Source: Lepas anatifera (lineage: Eukaryota; Arthropoda; Thecostraca; Lepadidae). Taken from it: DNA of 64,000 nt. The stretch covers positions 1,240,001-1,304,000 of the forward strand of contig JAOTON010000386.1 of assembly GCA_034440635.1 (NCBI GenBank). Direction: 5' to 3'. The notes below the pieces were generated by a model. The model ran no database searches. It was not told where the DNA came from and saw nothing but the letters and a program-made list of their open reading frames with translations. Position 1 is the first letter of the stretch. Every line of letters begins with the position of its first letter. Positions 1 through 11,104 of the stretch are shown piece after piece. The position numbers were made by a program, and so were the translations under genes.

Positions 1-767
1 AACCACGGTAGGTAGCGAAAAACGGTAAACGGCGTTGGGCTGCCCATCCACTTCCCCATCGAAAATATTTGAACCATTTTTGTCAGGTCACATTTAAGGT
101 CACCAGAGGTCAAAACATGCCGTAATAGGGATAACATGTAAATTAAGTTTTCCGGCCATTACATCTGAACAAATAAAGATAGAGCAAAACGGCTTACACT
201 ATATGAATCCTCGCAGCAAGCCGAACCGAATGACATATAATCTGACCTTGTTAGGTCAAATCAAGGATTTGACCTGACCTGAGGTCAGGTCAGGGTCAAA
301 TTATATAAAATGCATATCATTAGAACCGCAAAGCCAAGGCAAGTCTAATGAAGCTAAAATAAACGCTCTATCACTCTCCGTTACTGAGTTATACAGTAAA
401 AAACATTTTTCTCATATATTTCCAATGGAGAGGTCATGCCTCATACCTGACCTTAGGTCACCGCTATCAAAAATACCGGAACATATTTTAGAGAACTCGG
501 TGGGCCTATTATGTGATATAAGTTTCAATCGGATAAGTTCACCCTGCTCCGACTTATGCTATCTTGAACTTTTTTGAGGTCAGGTTACTTGACCTGTACT
601 GGTGACCTGACCTGAGATGACCTAACCTTAAAATTTTTCACAGAAGTTGTGAAAATGATGAGGGAAAAGGTATGCCAAGCACGGCGGCGCGTAGCGCCGC
701 CGTTTTTATGCTGTCTCCGAAAAACCCGAGGAGGGGGCGGGTACCCGCCCCCCCGTCAATGCGCGTG
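1..767 (-). mobile_element. TTAA-flanked piggyBac-type MITE, copy 1 (left end outside window)
   Basis: The reverse complement of this stretch matches 9231-9989 along its whole length, including the outer CACGCGCATTGACG, the GC-rich hairpin (GGCGGGTACCCGCC), the GCGCCGCC palindrome and the AGGTCA-rich middle. The right end CGTCAATGCGCGTG is followed by TTAA at 768-771. The window starts inside the element, at AACCACGGTAGG, about 80 bp short of its other end judging by the complete copy. No coding potential. TTAA at the ends suggests mobilisation by a piggyBac-type transposase (inference). It lies in opposite orientation to the copy at 9231, so the two could be taken for 0.8-kb terminal repeats of one 10-kb element, but each copy has its own TTAA ends. 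Confidence 0.8.
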
Positions 768-862
768 TTAAGTCCTGGGAATTGAAGTATTCCATTCCCT
801 ATTTTTGGCCTGTCCTTTCCTCATGCTTGTATGAATTTTTTCAGGTGCTGCCAGTGGCTTAA

Positions 863-1039
863 GATCTGTGGATGGTCCCTCACTTCCTGAAGCTGCTGAG
901 GAACCACATCTTGGACCAGGGTCTGAGGCTACCGGGCCCAGAAACACCGGTAGTAGATAAGGGCCTCCCCCAGCAGCTTTTGGCAAAGGACAACGCCGAG
1001 CTGCTGCTTTGCCACGCCCTTCAGTTGAAGCATATAAAG
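863..1039 (+). pseudogene. P-element-like transposase remnant, upstream exon
   Basis: The plus-strand frame from 863 to 1039 reads DLWMVPHFLKLLRNHILDQG and later LLCHALQLKHIK. In P transposases and their THAP9-type relatives, a GTP-binding/catalytic region contains D-G-P-H-x-x-K-L-x-R-N-H-x-x-D followed by a His-Leu-rich segment just before R-Q-R-V-x-P-A-A-Q. The order and spacing fit. A TAA interrupts the frame at 860-862 and no THAP DNA-binding domain was found upstream, where the region is cut by a MITE (ending at 767). The segment ends at a good donor (AAG|GTACGG, GT at 1040-1041), in phase with the downstream exon at 3172. It is a truncated, probably inactive transposase. Confidence 0.7.
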
Positions 1040-1490
1040 GTACGGGCCATCAGTTTTGTGCTTCAAACTTTTACTTGCGCTCTTTTTATATGTGCTGGAC
1101 GTGAAATTTAACTGATTTGTATAGGATTTTAAATGATTCAGTGCTCGGGAGTGTACCTTTCCATTTGGTTTGTACCGTTTTTATGAATATATTTGGTTTG
1201 TACCGTTTTTATGAATATACTGCGTACAATTGTATTTGCAGAGGCAAAATGGATTCAATTGCTATCAAATGAATCTCAAGTCACTCATTCGAATGAACAT
1301 ATCAATATATTTTTCTCTGGCAACGGAAATCTCGGCCTGCAGCCTCGGCTAACGCCGTTTTGGCGCAGGAGAACCACATGACAATGTGCTGAAATCAAAC
1401 CGTATTTCGCCCTCAATGTATCTCCATAACCACGTAAGTCAGTTTTATCATTATTTTCTTTGAAATAACTAATAAAGAGCATACCATCAC

Positions 1491-1555
1491 CCCCGGATTC
1501 GAACCATTCACCCCTGATCAAGAGACAGTGCCTCTAACCACTATGCCACCGTGCC
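1491..1555 (-). repeat. tRNA-derived SINE head (minus strand)
   Basis: Read on the minus strand, this carries a pol III A box (TGGCATAGTGGTTAGAGG) and, at tRNA-like spacing, a B box (GGTTCGAATCC). The presumed acceptor ends do not pair (GGCACGG against GGGGGTGATGG) and the anticodon arm does not fold well. It is therefore a tRNA-derived SINE head or decayed tRNA rather than a working tRNA. The SINE body may continue to about 1310. Confidence 0.55.
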
Positions 1556-2649
1556 ATGCTTTGCACCCTCCCACTAGCCGAACACCTGTGACCCGTCAGG
1601 AGGTCACTGGCCGGTACCACTCAGCCGAATATGGCGGAACGCTGGCGCCGGGTGCTGTGTTTGTCCCGAAAAGGTACAATATAAAGGTGCTTCTAGAAGA
1701 CGAACCAAACATTATTTTTGGCTGAAATTACCTGTATCGTCGAGCGAGGATCCTAAGCCAGCTTCATGCCAAATTTCATCCACTTCCATTCATTTTAAGG
1801 ACTTGAAACCATGGTGAGAAGCAAAGGTGGTCCGAGAAATTTTGCATCTTGTAATACATTTTGGACTAATTACTCGAAAGCCTTTAGAGATAGGTGGGTA
1901 GTATAAGTGAGCGAAATGACCGCAAGTAACTTTCCTATTCAGCCATGTCAGTTCTGAGTTTGTGAGTGACATGAGCTTGGAACCAGGAAGATGCAAATTA
2001 AAGGTTTTTTGACTCAATTTCTATTTATGCCTATAAAACAAAGAATTTCACATTCACAATTTCCATCTCCAAATATTATCAGGCGGAAGCAATGTTCTTT
2101 CATTATTTGAAATGAAAGCTCAAATCGGTCAATTAGATTGTGAGATATTAACGTTGAAATTAAATGAACCAAAATCCAGTCTTCCGGAAGAACTGTAAAA
2201 AGTAGGTCAAAATTTTACGTTTTGCACTCAAAACTATGCCTAATCACTACAAAATTTGCCTAGCTACCGCTAGGTAACTGCCTTTCAGCTAACTGAGGCC
2301 TGTCTTCTGAAGTTTAGAGCGCACAAGTCGGCCATTAAATTTGAGCAGGTTTTTTGCTCGCGTGAGAAATGCCGCGTTTTCGCGCAATAAATATTGTCGG
2401 ATCAGCTCAATTTTTTCCCCTAGCTGGCCCTTGTTATCCATTGAAAAGGACATAAATTTCAAGTTCGTAGCTTAAGAAGTAAAGTTAGAAAATATAAAAC
2501 AGAAAAAGTTTGAGCCAAAATTTCTCAAAACTATTTTGGATTTCAACTCGGGGCTTCAGTTTGGGTGTCTGGAGCAGAAGAGCTATCACCCTACAAAATT
2601 CCAGAGCTCTGACATCAATTCTCAGGACTGACAGACGCCAACAACTACA

Positions 2650-2880
2650 ACCATGAATTTCGTCATGCGGCTCTGACAACAACTACAACAACAGACCACG
2701 ACGAGACCCGTCTGAGCGGCCAGAATAGAGCCGCGTGAGAAATCTCAATGCGCTTCGCTCCATGGACTTCGTCATGCGGCTCTGACAGACCACGACGAGA
2801 CCGGTAAAACGGCCAGATTAAAACCACTCTGAGAAATACTATTACGCTGCGCTCCATGCATTTCGTCATGTGGTTCTGAC
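2650..2880. repeat. Two-copy tandem duplication inside the P-like intron
   Basis: The block beginning ATGAATTTCGTCATGCGGCT recurs about 110 bp later (ATGGACTTCGTCATGCGGCT), and the phrase TTCGTCATGTGGTTCTGACA starts a third time near 2866. Between them ACCACGACGAGACC and GAGAAAT repeat. This is a short tandem duplication with drift. A 28-bp tandem pair (TTGGTTTGTACCGTTTTTAT unit) also lies at about 1165-1220. No function is evident. Confidence 0.6.
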
Positions 2881-3171
2881 ATAGCAATAATTTTAGTGGT
2901 GCTCTTTTTGAATAAAAAGACATTATGAACCTGTCCCTGATATGTGAAAATAGATTTAAAACAAATATATAAATGTGTGGGAGCTAAATATGCTTCATCT
3001 CCGAATATTTGTTAAGTTGAAGAATAATGATAAATGACTAGATTGTGAATATTAGGCTCAGTGTCAGTTATTTGCTCGATATAGCAAAATATCCAATAAA
3101 ACTGTTCGTTTTGACAATCGCCCATCAGTTGATGAATGTCAGATAAAGTTTATACCAAAAATTTCCTTCAG

Positions 3172-4360
3172 GTGACTGGCCAGGAGCGACAGCGAGTACG
3201 TCCAGCGGCCCAGATGCTCAGCGAGCACGTGGAAAGTGTCTACTCCACCTATTTGGTCAGCGCTTCGTCAGGCAGGCTCAGTTCATCATCACCTGCGACG
3301 AGATGTTCGACACCTGCAACTTTCGGTGCTTCCTGGACGGCAAGGCTCAACGGTCAGCATTCGGCTTTGAGCACACCATCAATGCCCAGTATACTTCTCT
3401 GCTCGAGTTCATGTGGCTGATTCGGGACTCCCGAGTCGGATGCCAGAGCAGGTACCATTCCAGAACGGGTTCATCATGTCCTTAACAGCCCTGCGAGTTC
3501 TCCATAGCATGCTCAAGAACATCTACGGTGTCAAGTACTTTCTGACGTCTCGGGTGAATCAGGACATGGTAACGAACTTTTTCTCTCAGGTCAGGGGTTT
3601 GGGAGCAGGCAACACCCACCCAACGGCGGTAGAGGCCAAGACTCGTGTTCTCATGCTAGGCCACATGTTGATGGAGCCCCAGTCTCGCTGGAAGAAGAAG
3701 AAGAAGAATCAACCTACCTGAGTGCTGCTACCCTGCAACTGGACACCCCCTCCCCCCCGACAGTCATTACTGAAGAGCTTGATGACATCGCTGCTGTGTG
3801 TGATCAGATGGAGAGGGTGCAGCCGTGCCCCGCTCCAACGGTACCGGACAACCCGGAGCAGGACTGGCTGGACGAGGATGACCAGGACGACGCCGCGGAA
3901 CGAGCTGCTCCGTCAGCAGGGGACGCGAACCAAAAAACGGTGTAAGCAGGCACCGGCCTACGTGGCGGGCTTTGTTGCTGCAAAATGCAAATCTGTGGAC
4001 AGCTCTCTCTGATAAATATCATCGACCGTACCTGTAGTAGATGACAGTGGGAAACTGGAGCGGTTGCAACGTCTCACAATACCAAGGGAAAAGTGGCTTA
4101 GGCGAGTAGGGGAGCTAGAGGCTTTAGTTTGTGCTGTGCATGGACCAAGCGACATCGATAGGAAACCAGGATTCATTCGCCGTTTGTCTTCTGATGTGCT
4201 GGTTAAATTCCCGGGCCTTCACGAAAAGGTAACGCGAAAGTACGCGATGAAGAGGACACACATGCGGGTAAAGTGGCTGCAACGATTGTATGCGGAGGGG
4301 AAGCGAAAGGTAAGGGCAGAACAGAAAAGTCGTCGGGAAATGAAGAGAATGCGTTACTAA
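3172..4360 (+). pseudogene. P-element-like transposase remnant, C-terminal exon (frame broken)
   Basis: The acceptor is TTCCTTCAG at 3163-3171. The exon begins VTGQERQRVRPAAQMLSEHV, joins in phase to the upstream exon and forms the family block R-Q-R-V-x-P-A-A-Q. The reading then moves frame near 3230 (FIITCDEMFDTCNFRCFLDG), near 3440 (VPFQNGFIMSLTALRVL, then LTSRVNQDMVTNFFSQVRG), near 3690 (an acidic linker) and near 3940 (APAYVAGFVAAKC), and ends in a basic C-terminus with a stop at 4358-4360. The blocks P-F-Q-x-G-x-x-x-S, L-N-Q-D-x-x-x-N-F-F-S-x-x-R and Y-x-A-G-x-x-x-x-K are diagnostic of P/THAP9 transposases, including the late catalytic region. At least four frame changes make it non-functional as read. 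No P-type terminal repeats were recognised. Confidence 0.8.
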
Positions 4361-4639
4361 ATTTAGTAAAAGTGATTGAGTAGTATCCTCAGGTACCCAG
4401 CTATTATTGATAATACTGTATCTGCACCCAGTTCGTATTGGCGTTTCAACCGTCCGATAGATGTTACTAGTGTTTGTCATCTCTGTAGGACAGAAATATG
4501 GCGAGTAACGGCGCATTTGAGACAAGCGGCTTTGAATGCAGTAATAGGTTTATGTATTGCTTAATTTGGTGGTGCGAGTGGAAGAAAGAGGCAGGAAGTT
4601 TCAGTTTGTATTTTTCTTGTAAAGTTTCACACTCACTTG
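4361..4639. other. Tail of the P-like region, nothing else recognised
   Basis: AT-rich sequence after the basic transposase C-terminus. No further motif, terminal repeat or gene was recognised. Short open frames here are uncharacteristic of coding sequence. Confidence 0.4.
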
Positions 4640-5010
4640 GTTTTTGTTCCATTTGTTTTTAGCCCGGTTTTTGTTCCATGGTCGCCGGTTATTTTCTGGC
4701 GTTTATATTTTTCCTTCTACCTACGTTATTATTTGCCCAAATCTGATAACATGCTCGCCTACTTCCTTTTGTTCAGTACTGAACCATATGCCTATGAAAT
4801 CATCATCAACTTTCTATTTCATTTTTCACATAGACAGGAAAAAGAAGCAAAGGAAGGAAGGGAACTGCAAAAGAAGAGATCAGCAACGCAAAGCAATAAG
4901 GAGCTACAGAATAGAACTTCACAGGCACACAGTGTAGAATGAAAGGAAGTAGGCGACCAGTTATCAGCCTGGAGCAAATGATGACAACCTAGGTAGAAGG
5001 AACAGAACAT
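4640..5010. repeat. Imperfect inverted repeat, related to 6870-7040
   Basis: CCTTCTACCTACGTT...CGCCTACTTCCTTTTG at about 4700-4775 recurs inverted at about 4940-5005 (GGAAGTAGGCGACC...CCTAGGTAGAAGG). A direct relative lies at about 6940-7010 (CTCCTTCTACCTATG...CTCACCTACTTCTTTTTG). The family is unknown; no coding potential is recognised. Confidence 0.45.
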
Positions 5011-5234
5011 CAACCGCCAGCAAATAAACAGCAATCATGGAACGAGAAAAAAACAGATGGGGCCATGCAAAACAAGCCTGATCAGCAACTAAGCAGTAAC
5101 TAATGGACACCAGAAGATGGAATCAAACCAAAACTAAAAACGTTGATAAGTTTTGAAGTGCTGCGGCGAGGAGCATGATGATGAGTTGCTAAGATGTTCC
5201 CCGGCCTCTCCCTCGAATCCGAAAATGTAAAAAA

Positions 5235-5279
5235 CACTGAAGATTATATATTCGGGCACAGCTCTTCATCAGAATCATG
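5235..5279 (-). ncRNA. Hammerhead-ribozyme-like motif, copy 1
   Basis: On the minus strand: CATGATT, then CTGATGA, a weak stem II (GAGC-TGT-GCCC with one mismatch), then GAA, a 5-nt degenerate stem III and AATC. GATT and AATC pair to form stem I, and a flanking CAT faces GTG. The core bases CUGAUGA...GAA are intact, but the usual A-U closing pair of stem III is swapped. See the full argument in the findings. Confidence 0.4.
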
Positions 5280-5429
5280 GAGTAAATATCAATAATTCTC
5301 AGTCCTAGTATAGCCAGACCTCGAATTGAGCTTCACACAAAGCTCAATTCGAGGTCTGTGTGAAGCTCTTTGTGTGAAGCTCAATTCGAGGTCTGGCTAT
5401 ACTAGGACTGAGAATTATTGATATTTACT

Positions 5430-5475
5430 GCATGATTCTGATAAAGGGTTGTGCCCGAATATATAATCTTCAGTG
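5430..5475 (+). ncRNA. Hammerhead-ribozyme-like motif, copy 2 (core mutated)
   Basis: Right arm of the same hairpin. The core reads CTGATAA (one change from CTGATGA); stem II GGGT-TGT-GCCC can pair with a G-U; GAA and AATC are retained. Probably an inactive copy. Confidence 0.35.
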
Positions 5476-5652
5476 TTTTTTACATTTTCGGATTCGAGGG
5501 GAGAGGCCAGGGAACATCTTAGCAACTCAAAACTAAAAACAACAAAAACACAATTCAAAGCCTTACCTTAGATGGTCGGGACTTTATAAGGCAGGCCAGG
5601 TGCCTGTCTCGCCCTTTCTCATCGAGCTCAGGATGTGTTTCATTACAGAAGG

Positions 5653-6264
5653 CTAAGTTGGGAATATGTACAGTTTCTGAATATGCACAGTTAGTTGGGA
5701 ATATGTACAGTTCATAAGCTCTCCCCAGAACTTATCGATACTGTTCTTGAAGGAGTTTGTCGACGGTGACTCCACCACCCATGCCGGGAGGCTGTTCCAG
5801 TCCGAGATTGTGCATGCTCTGAAGTGGTTCCTCCTTACTCTTGAGACTGCTTGAGGCTTCCCCACTTTGAAGTGGTGCCCTCGAGTGGAGACTTCACGAG
5901 TGTCCAGGAAGAACTCCTCTCTTGTCACCCCCAGCAGGCCGTGCATAAGTTTCCACACAAACAACATGTCACCTCTCTTGCGTCTATACCAGAGGGATGG
6001 AAGCTTCAGGGCACAGAGTCTCTGCTCATAGTCAGGGTTCTGTAGGGAGGGCACCAATTTTGTTGTGCAACGCTGCACTCTCTCCACCAGGAGCTGGTCG
6101 GCCTTATTGAATGGACCCCACACCATGTTCGCATACTCCAAGTGTGGACGCACTAGGGCCTTGTACAAAAGTGGGAGCACCTGCTGATCTATGTGAACGA
6201 AAGATCTCCTAATGAGACCCAGAATTTGGCTGGCCAAAAAGCAAAAACAAATATAAGCAAACAA
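5653..6264 (-). pseudogene. CR1-like non-LTR retrotransposon, reverse transcriptase C-terminus
   Basis: A 203-residue minus-strand open frame beginning near SQILGLIRRSFVHIDQQV. It contains the C-terminal RT block LLYKALVRPHLEYANMVWGP, then VERVQRCTTKLVPSL, GDMLFVWKLMHGLLG, TRGHHFK and SDWNSLPAWVVESPS. This order is characteristic of the thumb and C-terminal tail of CR1/L2/BovB-type LINE reverse transcriptases. The catalytic fingers/palm with the Y-A-D-D box are missing, so it is a 5'-truncated copy, as is usual for LINEs. It ends near 5690. It lies beside the hairpin repeat with no clear relation to it. Confidence 0.85.
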
Positions 6265-9226
6265 ACAGAAAAGGACATGTTCAGAGAGGCCAAATTATGA
6301 CACTAATTGAATCAAACCAAAAACGAAATAAGGAAAAGAACACATAACTTTGTCCATGCTAACATGTTAAGGGCACCTGGTTAGGTTCAGCATGTAGACC
6401 ATGTTTTAGAATTTGGGCCAGCTTAAACCTTTTGACCTGGTTGTGCATGCCAATTTTTAAATATTTTCAAAGATATTTTAGCCTACAACATACCTATCAT
6501 AATGTGTCATAATAAAACCCCAGCCCAATGCGAATGACACCACATGATGGTTTTGGGATTGCAAAGCAGGAAATATGCCAATTTGATGTTGAATAGGACT
6601 ATCCACACAGTGATACTAATGTGATGCTTGCATCTATTTAAAAATCATTGTATACAAAGAAATAAACATTTTCAAAAATTGTATGTTCAAAATTATTTTT
6701 ACCTTGACTGGATCTTGGAGGAATACATTAACATCCATGTACGTAGCAATAAATTGGAAGGATTGGTTGCAAATCATTATTTGCATTATGAACACCTTGC
6801 TGTTACCTGTTTGCTTGTTCTTAATTTTATTTGCTGTTTAATTGTTTTGACATTATGTTTCTGTTCAGTTTGTTCTGTTGGGCCCATCTTGTTTTGTTAT
6901 CTCCTGTCATTCTCGCTGTGTTGTATCACTGTTCCGTTTTTGCTCCTTCTACCTATGTTGCCCATATGCTCTAATCTGATCACATGACTCACCTACTTCT
7001 TTTTGCTCTATACTATATGCCTATGGAGTGACTTCAATTATGTTGCTCTTTATTGCTTTGCCTTACCCATGTCTTCTTTTGCTGTTCTCTACCTTTACTT
7101 CTATCCCATCTTTATGTAAAAATGACATAAAAAATTGATGGCGATGATCATAGAACCACTGACAATGCTTAAGTTATCTTCCCGACCCAGGGGATGGGCT
7201 GGGTGGGTTACAAATGGACAAATGGAAATTGCTTAGTGTGATCATGAAGATCTCGTATGCTGTACTTGAGCTCCAAGGCTGCAGGATTTCTTGCACTTTT
7301 TCAGAACATATTTTTTCAACATTTATTTATTTATTTATCAACAAAACACCAGTACAATGAGCATCTCAATGCACATAAAGATAACCACATCCATCCTCCT
7401 ATGGACACCTCATCAGTGGCCCCAGCTCCCCTATTCCTCCCTCTCCCCCATACACATCAGATTGCATAACATACATCAGAATCAGATCACTTTCCCATGT
7501 CTCCTAACACATATGCCACAATATAGCACACATGGCCCTCACTGTCCCACCAGATAAGTTTTGCGTCCCCCACAAAATCAAAGAGCCCGGAGCCACAGAG
7601 AATCTAGTGTTCAGGACATACCCCTGCACTGCAATTTTTCACCGGAAAATAGTGTATTTGTGCACATTCTAACCGAAGCAATCTTAATTACCCACACCTG
7701 AGGCACCACAGGCAGAAGGGACACTTCTCAACAAATAATGACGGCACTAGCTCATAAGTGGCTTGGTGTTTACAAAAACTGTAAACGTTTGCCCCTGTTT
7801 TGATTTAAAGAGCGTTATTATCTGAACAAAAGCGACACCTATGGCACTCCCAGCTGAATACGAGTAAAGAAAGCAAAACCTAAGCCAGGGATCACGTTAT
7901 GTGGACTCATTCCTGGCTAGTCACAATCGGCATAAGCAGAGGAAGCGGACGGTTACTTTTCCGCACAAGTATGTAGAAACAGAACTCCAGGTACGACTGC
8001 ATTCAATTCAGAAACTGCACACAACTCCACAACACATAATTTACACACCCTGCACTCATTTACAACACCACTTCTTCCGAAATTGAGGGGCAAAATTCGC
8101 AGCAGTGCAGTATGTGGAAGAACTGTCTATTCTATCCTACAGAGCGTTGTAGTTCATCCCGTCGCCGCAGCGGCGCCACCGTCTACTTGAACCGTCAATA
8201 GTAATCGGGCGTTTACCCGCTGTAGCGCCGCGTCAGAGCTACAAGTCGGTGATGGATACAGGATTATTGATATATTTTAGGAACGTGCATTGATCTATAT
8301 ACCTATGATAGAAATGATAACAGTTGCATGTACGTTTTGCTTTTTACATGAGTTTTTGTGATTTGGATGTCCCTTGCGCAAAAACATTAAAAACCTAAAA
8401 CAAAATGGCGGGGAGTGGTGTGACCCATGATATTTGCTATCCATTTTTCTTCTTTGTTTTTCTTCGTAAAGTAAATGGGCACATGGAAAAGGGAAGGGCA
8501 CTCCTGCATACCCAACAATGGGCAGGTGCAAAATTTTATGCATGATCTGTACATTTGTGTTGCGTAGTTTGTTGTTGCCGTAAACTTATCACTTATGTAT
8601 GTTAGTCAAATAAAACTGTTGGCTTCCCTGTTATGTACAGTAGTGTGACCATTGTCCTCAGTGTCCTATTTTTGGTGCATCTGAACAAGAAGTGAAGTGT
8701 TCGTCATATATTTATCGTGACGAACGGCTCAGTGACTGAGACTGCGTTAGTGCGCAAACCATGCAAGAATACGTGTGGAAATGGACGCGGCATCACACAA
8801 AACATATGCACAGCGTTATGATTTCGTTTAGCGTTTGTATACCGTCGATTCTCTGCTCACCTATATCATGAATAAGTGTATGATTATGGATTACGATATT
8901 TCATTTGGAAATGTCTGCCGAGGTGGTGCTGAATTAAATAGTCTTTCCGAAAAAATTGCGCTCAATGTGATGTCAAAGGAGCTTTTTCGCTGCCGTGATG
9001 AATATAAATCACTGCATTGGTACATAAATTTTGTTCCACGGTATTTTCCTAAGCATTTTAACACAAATTAGATCGTTTTCAGGTGAAGTTGCTAGATCTT
9101 CGAAAGAAAATGCCTCCCACTTTTGTCGTGTTGTGCCCTGGTTTAGCTTGACAAAGTTGAGAAAATGCTTGAAAATAAACATCCATTGGAAAATGTTCCG
9201 GCTGAACATATGGCTGGTAGTTATGT
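6265..9226. other. Unassigned intergenic repeat-like DNA
   Basis: AT-rich. The stretch at 6870-7040 resembles 4690-4780. A GC-rich island at about 8155-8245 (GTCGCCGCAGCGGCGCCACC) is notable but has no frame. Short open frames have low-complexity products and no recognisable domain. No confident gene was seen. Confidence 0.4.
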
Positions 9227-9230
9227 TAAC

Positions 9231-10066
9231 ACGCGCATTGACGAGGGGCGGGTACGCGCCCCCTCGGGTTTTTCGGCGATAGCAGAAAAAGGCGGCGCTA
9301 CGCGCCGCCGTACTTGGCATGCCTTTTCCCTCATAATTTTTGCAACTTCTGTGAAAATTTTAAGGTTAGGTAATGTCAAGTCAGGTCACCAGCACAGGTT
9401 AAGTGACCTGACCTGAAAAAAGTTTAAGATAGCATAAGTCTGAGCAGGGTGAACTTATCTGATTGAAACTCACATCACATAATGGGCCCACCGAGTTCTC
9501 TAAAATATGTTCCGGTATTTTTGATATCGATGACCTAAGGTCAGGTACAAGGCATGACCTCTCCATTGGAAATACATGGGAAGAATGGTTTTTATTGAAT
9601 ACGTCAGTAACAGATGGTGATAAAGCGTTGATTTTAGTTGCATTAGACTCACCTTGTCTTTGCAGCTCTAATGATATAAATTTTATATAATTTGACCTTG
9701 ACCTGACCTCAGGTAAGGTCAAATCCTTGATTTGACCTAGCAAGGTCAAATTATATATCATTTGATTCGGTTTGCTGCGAAGATTCCTATAGTTTAAGTC
9801 CTTTTTCTCTATCTTTACTTGTTCATATGTAATGGCCGAAAACCTTAATGTATATGTTATCCCTATGACGGCATGTTTCGACCTCTCGTGACCTTAAACG
9901 TGACCTGAAAAAAATCATTCAAATATTTTCGATGGAGGAGTAGATGGGTTACCAAAGGCCGTTTAAAGTTTTTCGCTACCTACCGTGGTTCTCGAGATCT
10001 TAGGAGGGGCGGGTACCCGCCCCCTCGTCAAAGCCAAGGTAGCTCAGACCCCCGTCAATGCGCGTG
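9231..10066 (+). mobile_element. TTAA-flanked piggyBac-type MITE, complete copy 2 (836 bp)
   Basis: TTAA at 9227-9230 and TTAA at 10067-10070 flank terminal inverted repeats CACGCGCATTGACG and CGTCAATGCGCGTG. Inside are a GC-rich stem, a GCGCCGCC palindrome near 9295-9310, a cluster of AGGTCA/TGACCT motifs at 9360-9410 and 9690-9750, and AACCACGG-type sequence near the far end. No transposase. This is the reference copy for the family; relatives are 1-767 and the outer shell of 48304-54372. Confidence 0.85.
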
Positions 10067-10070
10067 TTAA

Positions 10071-11100
10071 ATTAGGCGACATTAAAATTGTAGTGAAACT
10101 TTCCTGCAAGTTCATTTTCATTTCCGCTGGGGCCTAGAGGGTAAGATGCTCCAACGATAGAACACTTGCGTCAATGAGCGCCGCCACGGCACCTAGAATT
10201 AGGGGGGGACAAACTCATGTCTGCCTCTCCTGGGTGGGAGCGAATATTTGTTTTGCTCTACAGACCTTGTGTAAACATATTTTTTTCAGTGCTCGTCAGA
10301 CCTAGTATAAAGCTACCTCTCCAAGTACATGATCGCTCTCCGGGGCGAGGGGGAGCGAATACTTTTTACTCTACAGACCTAGGGCAAGCACTTTTTTCAA
10401 AAAAATATCCAGCGTTTTGAGGGCCAAAATATAGTTTGGTCCCCCTCCAACACTTTGGAGGGCGATGGCCGGAATGACCCCCCCCTGCGTCCGCCAATGC
10501 CTTCTCCCTCCGATACGCATCAACTCTGCAGCACAACCCCTGGCCATCCTCGGCGCTCATACATTCTGATCTAAATGCACCTTTTCCCCCTACAATAGAA
10601 AACCTGGATCAGCCATTACATGTTTCTGTTCAGAGCACCATAGTCTACATACTTGAAACACTAAAAACGGGTCTTCACTGTCCTTATACCAAACTGAGCC
10701 CATTACAGCCTTCGGGATACCGCCGGACAGATTTTCATCTCTAGTTGGGTTTTGAAGTGAGCCAATGGCAATTTGCATCAATCGACATCAGCTGACTGCG
10801 GTTTCCCAGCTTCGCAGCCGACCATTTTTTTCAAATCTTCCTTGTAGGATAAATTTGTAAAATTAATTACAAAAAAGGTGTAAAAATACATTTTAAATAC
10901 AAACACATTATCTGAGCAACATCAAAAAACAATTTCAGTAGCCATGGCAACGAGAAAGGACTGTCCCTGGCTAGTGATGGAGTGCTGGGTTTAATACTCT
11001 AACTGCTATTGATAAATATTTCGATAACTGTGATGTGGCCTTCCAAAAAATTGCTCGAAGATACAAAAATGATTGGTTTCATGATCAGGATTTTTCAAAT
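10071..11100. other. Unassigned DNA with degenerate MITE-like G/C-rich fragments
   Basis: Phrases at 10200-10500 (GGGGGACAAACTC, TCCCCCTCCAACACTTTGGAG) look like drifted ends of non-autonomous DNA elements. No terminal pair could be matched by eye and there is no gene. Confidence 0.35.
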
Positions 11101-11104
11101 ATCA

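Larger units (their letters stand above)
5142..5525. mobile_element. Hairpin repeat: short inverted pair of Penelope-type pLTR ends
   Basis: Two arms of about 150-175 bp (5190-5360 and 5361-5525) are inverted copies: GAGTTGCTAAGATGTTCCC on the left, GGGAACATCTTAGCAACTC on the right. Both run through the AATATATAATCTTCAGTG region to ACCTCGAATTGAGC at the centre. A 40-bp tail (TTGATAAGTTTTGAAGTGCT...GATGAT) is present only at the left end. The 12-bp flank AAAACTAAAAAC occurs on both sides (about 5129-5141 and 5526-5538), consistent with a target-site duplication. Each arm holds a hammerhead-like core. The same arrangement, with tail on the other side, occurs at 54966-58857. Confidence 0.65.

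Noticed and set aside
1491..1555. A functional tRNA gene
   Set aside because: A and B boxes are present but acceptor and anticodon stems do not pair, so it fits a SINE head better.
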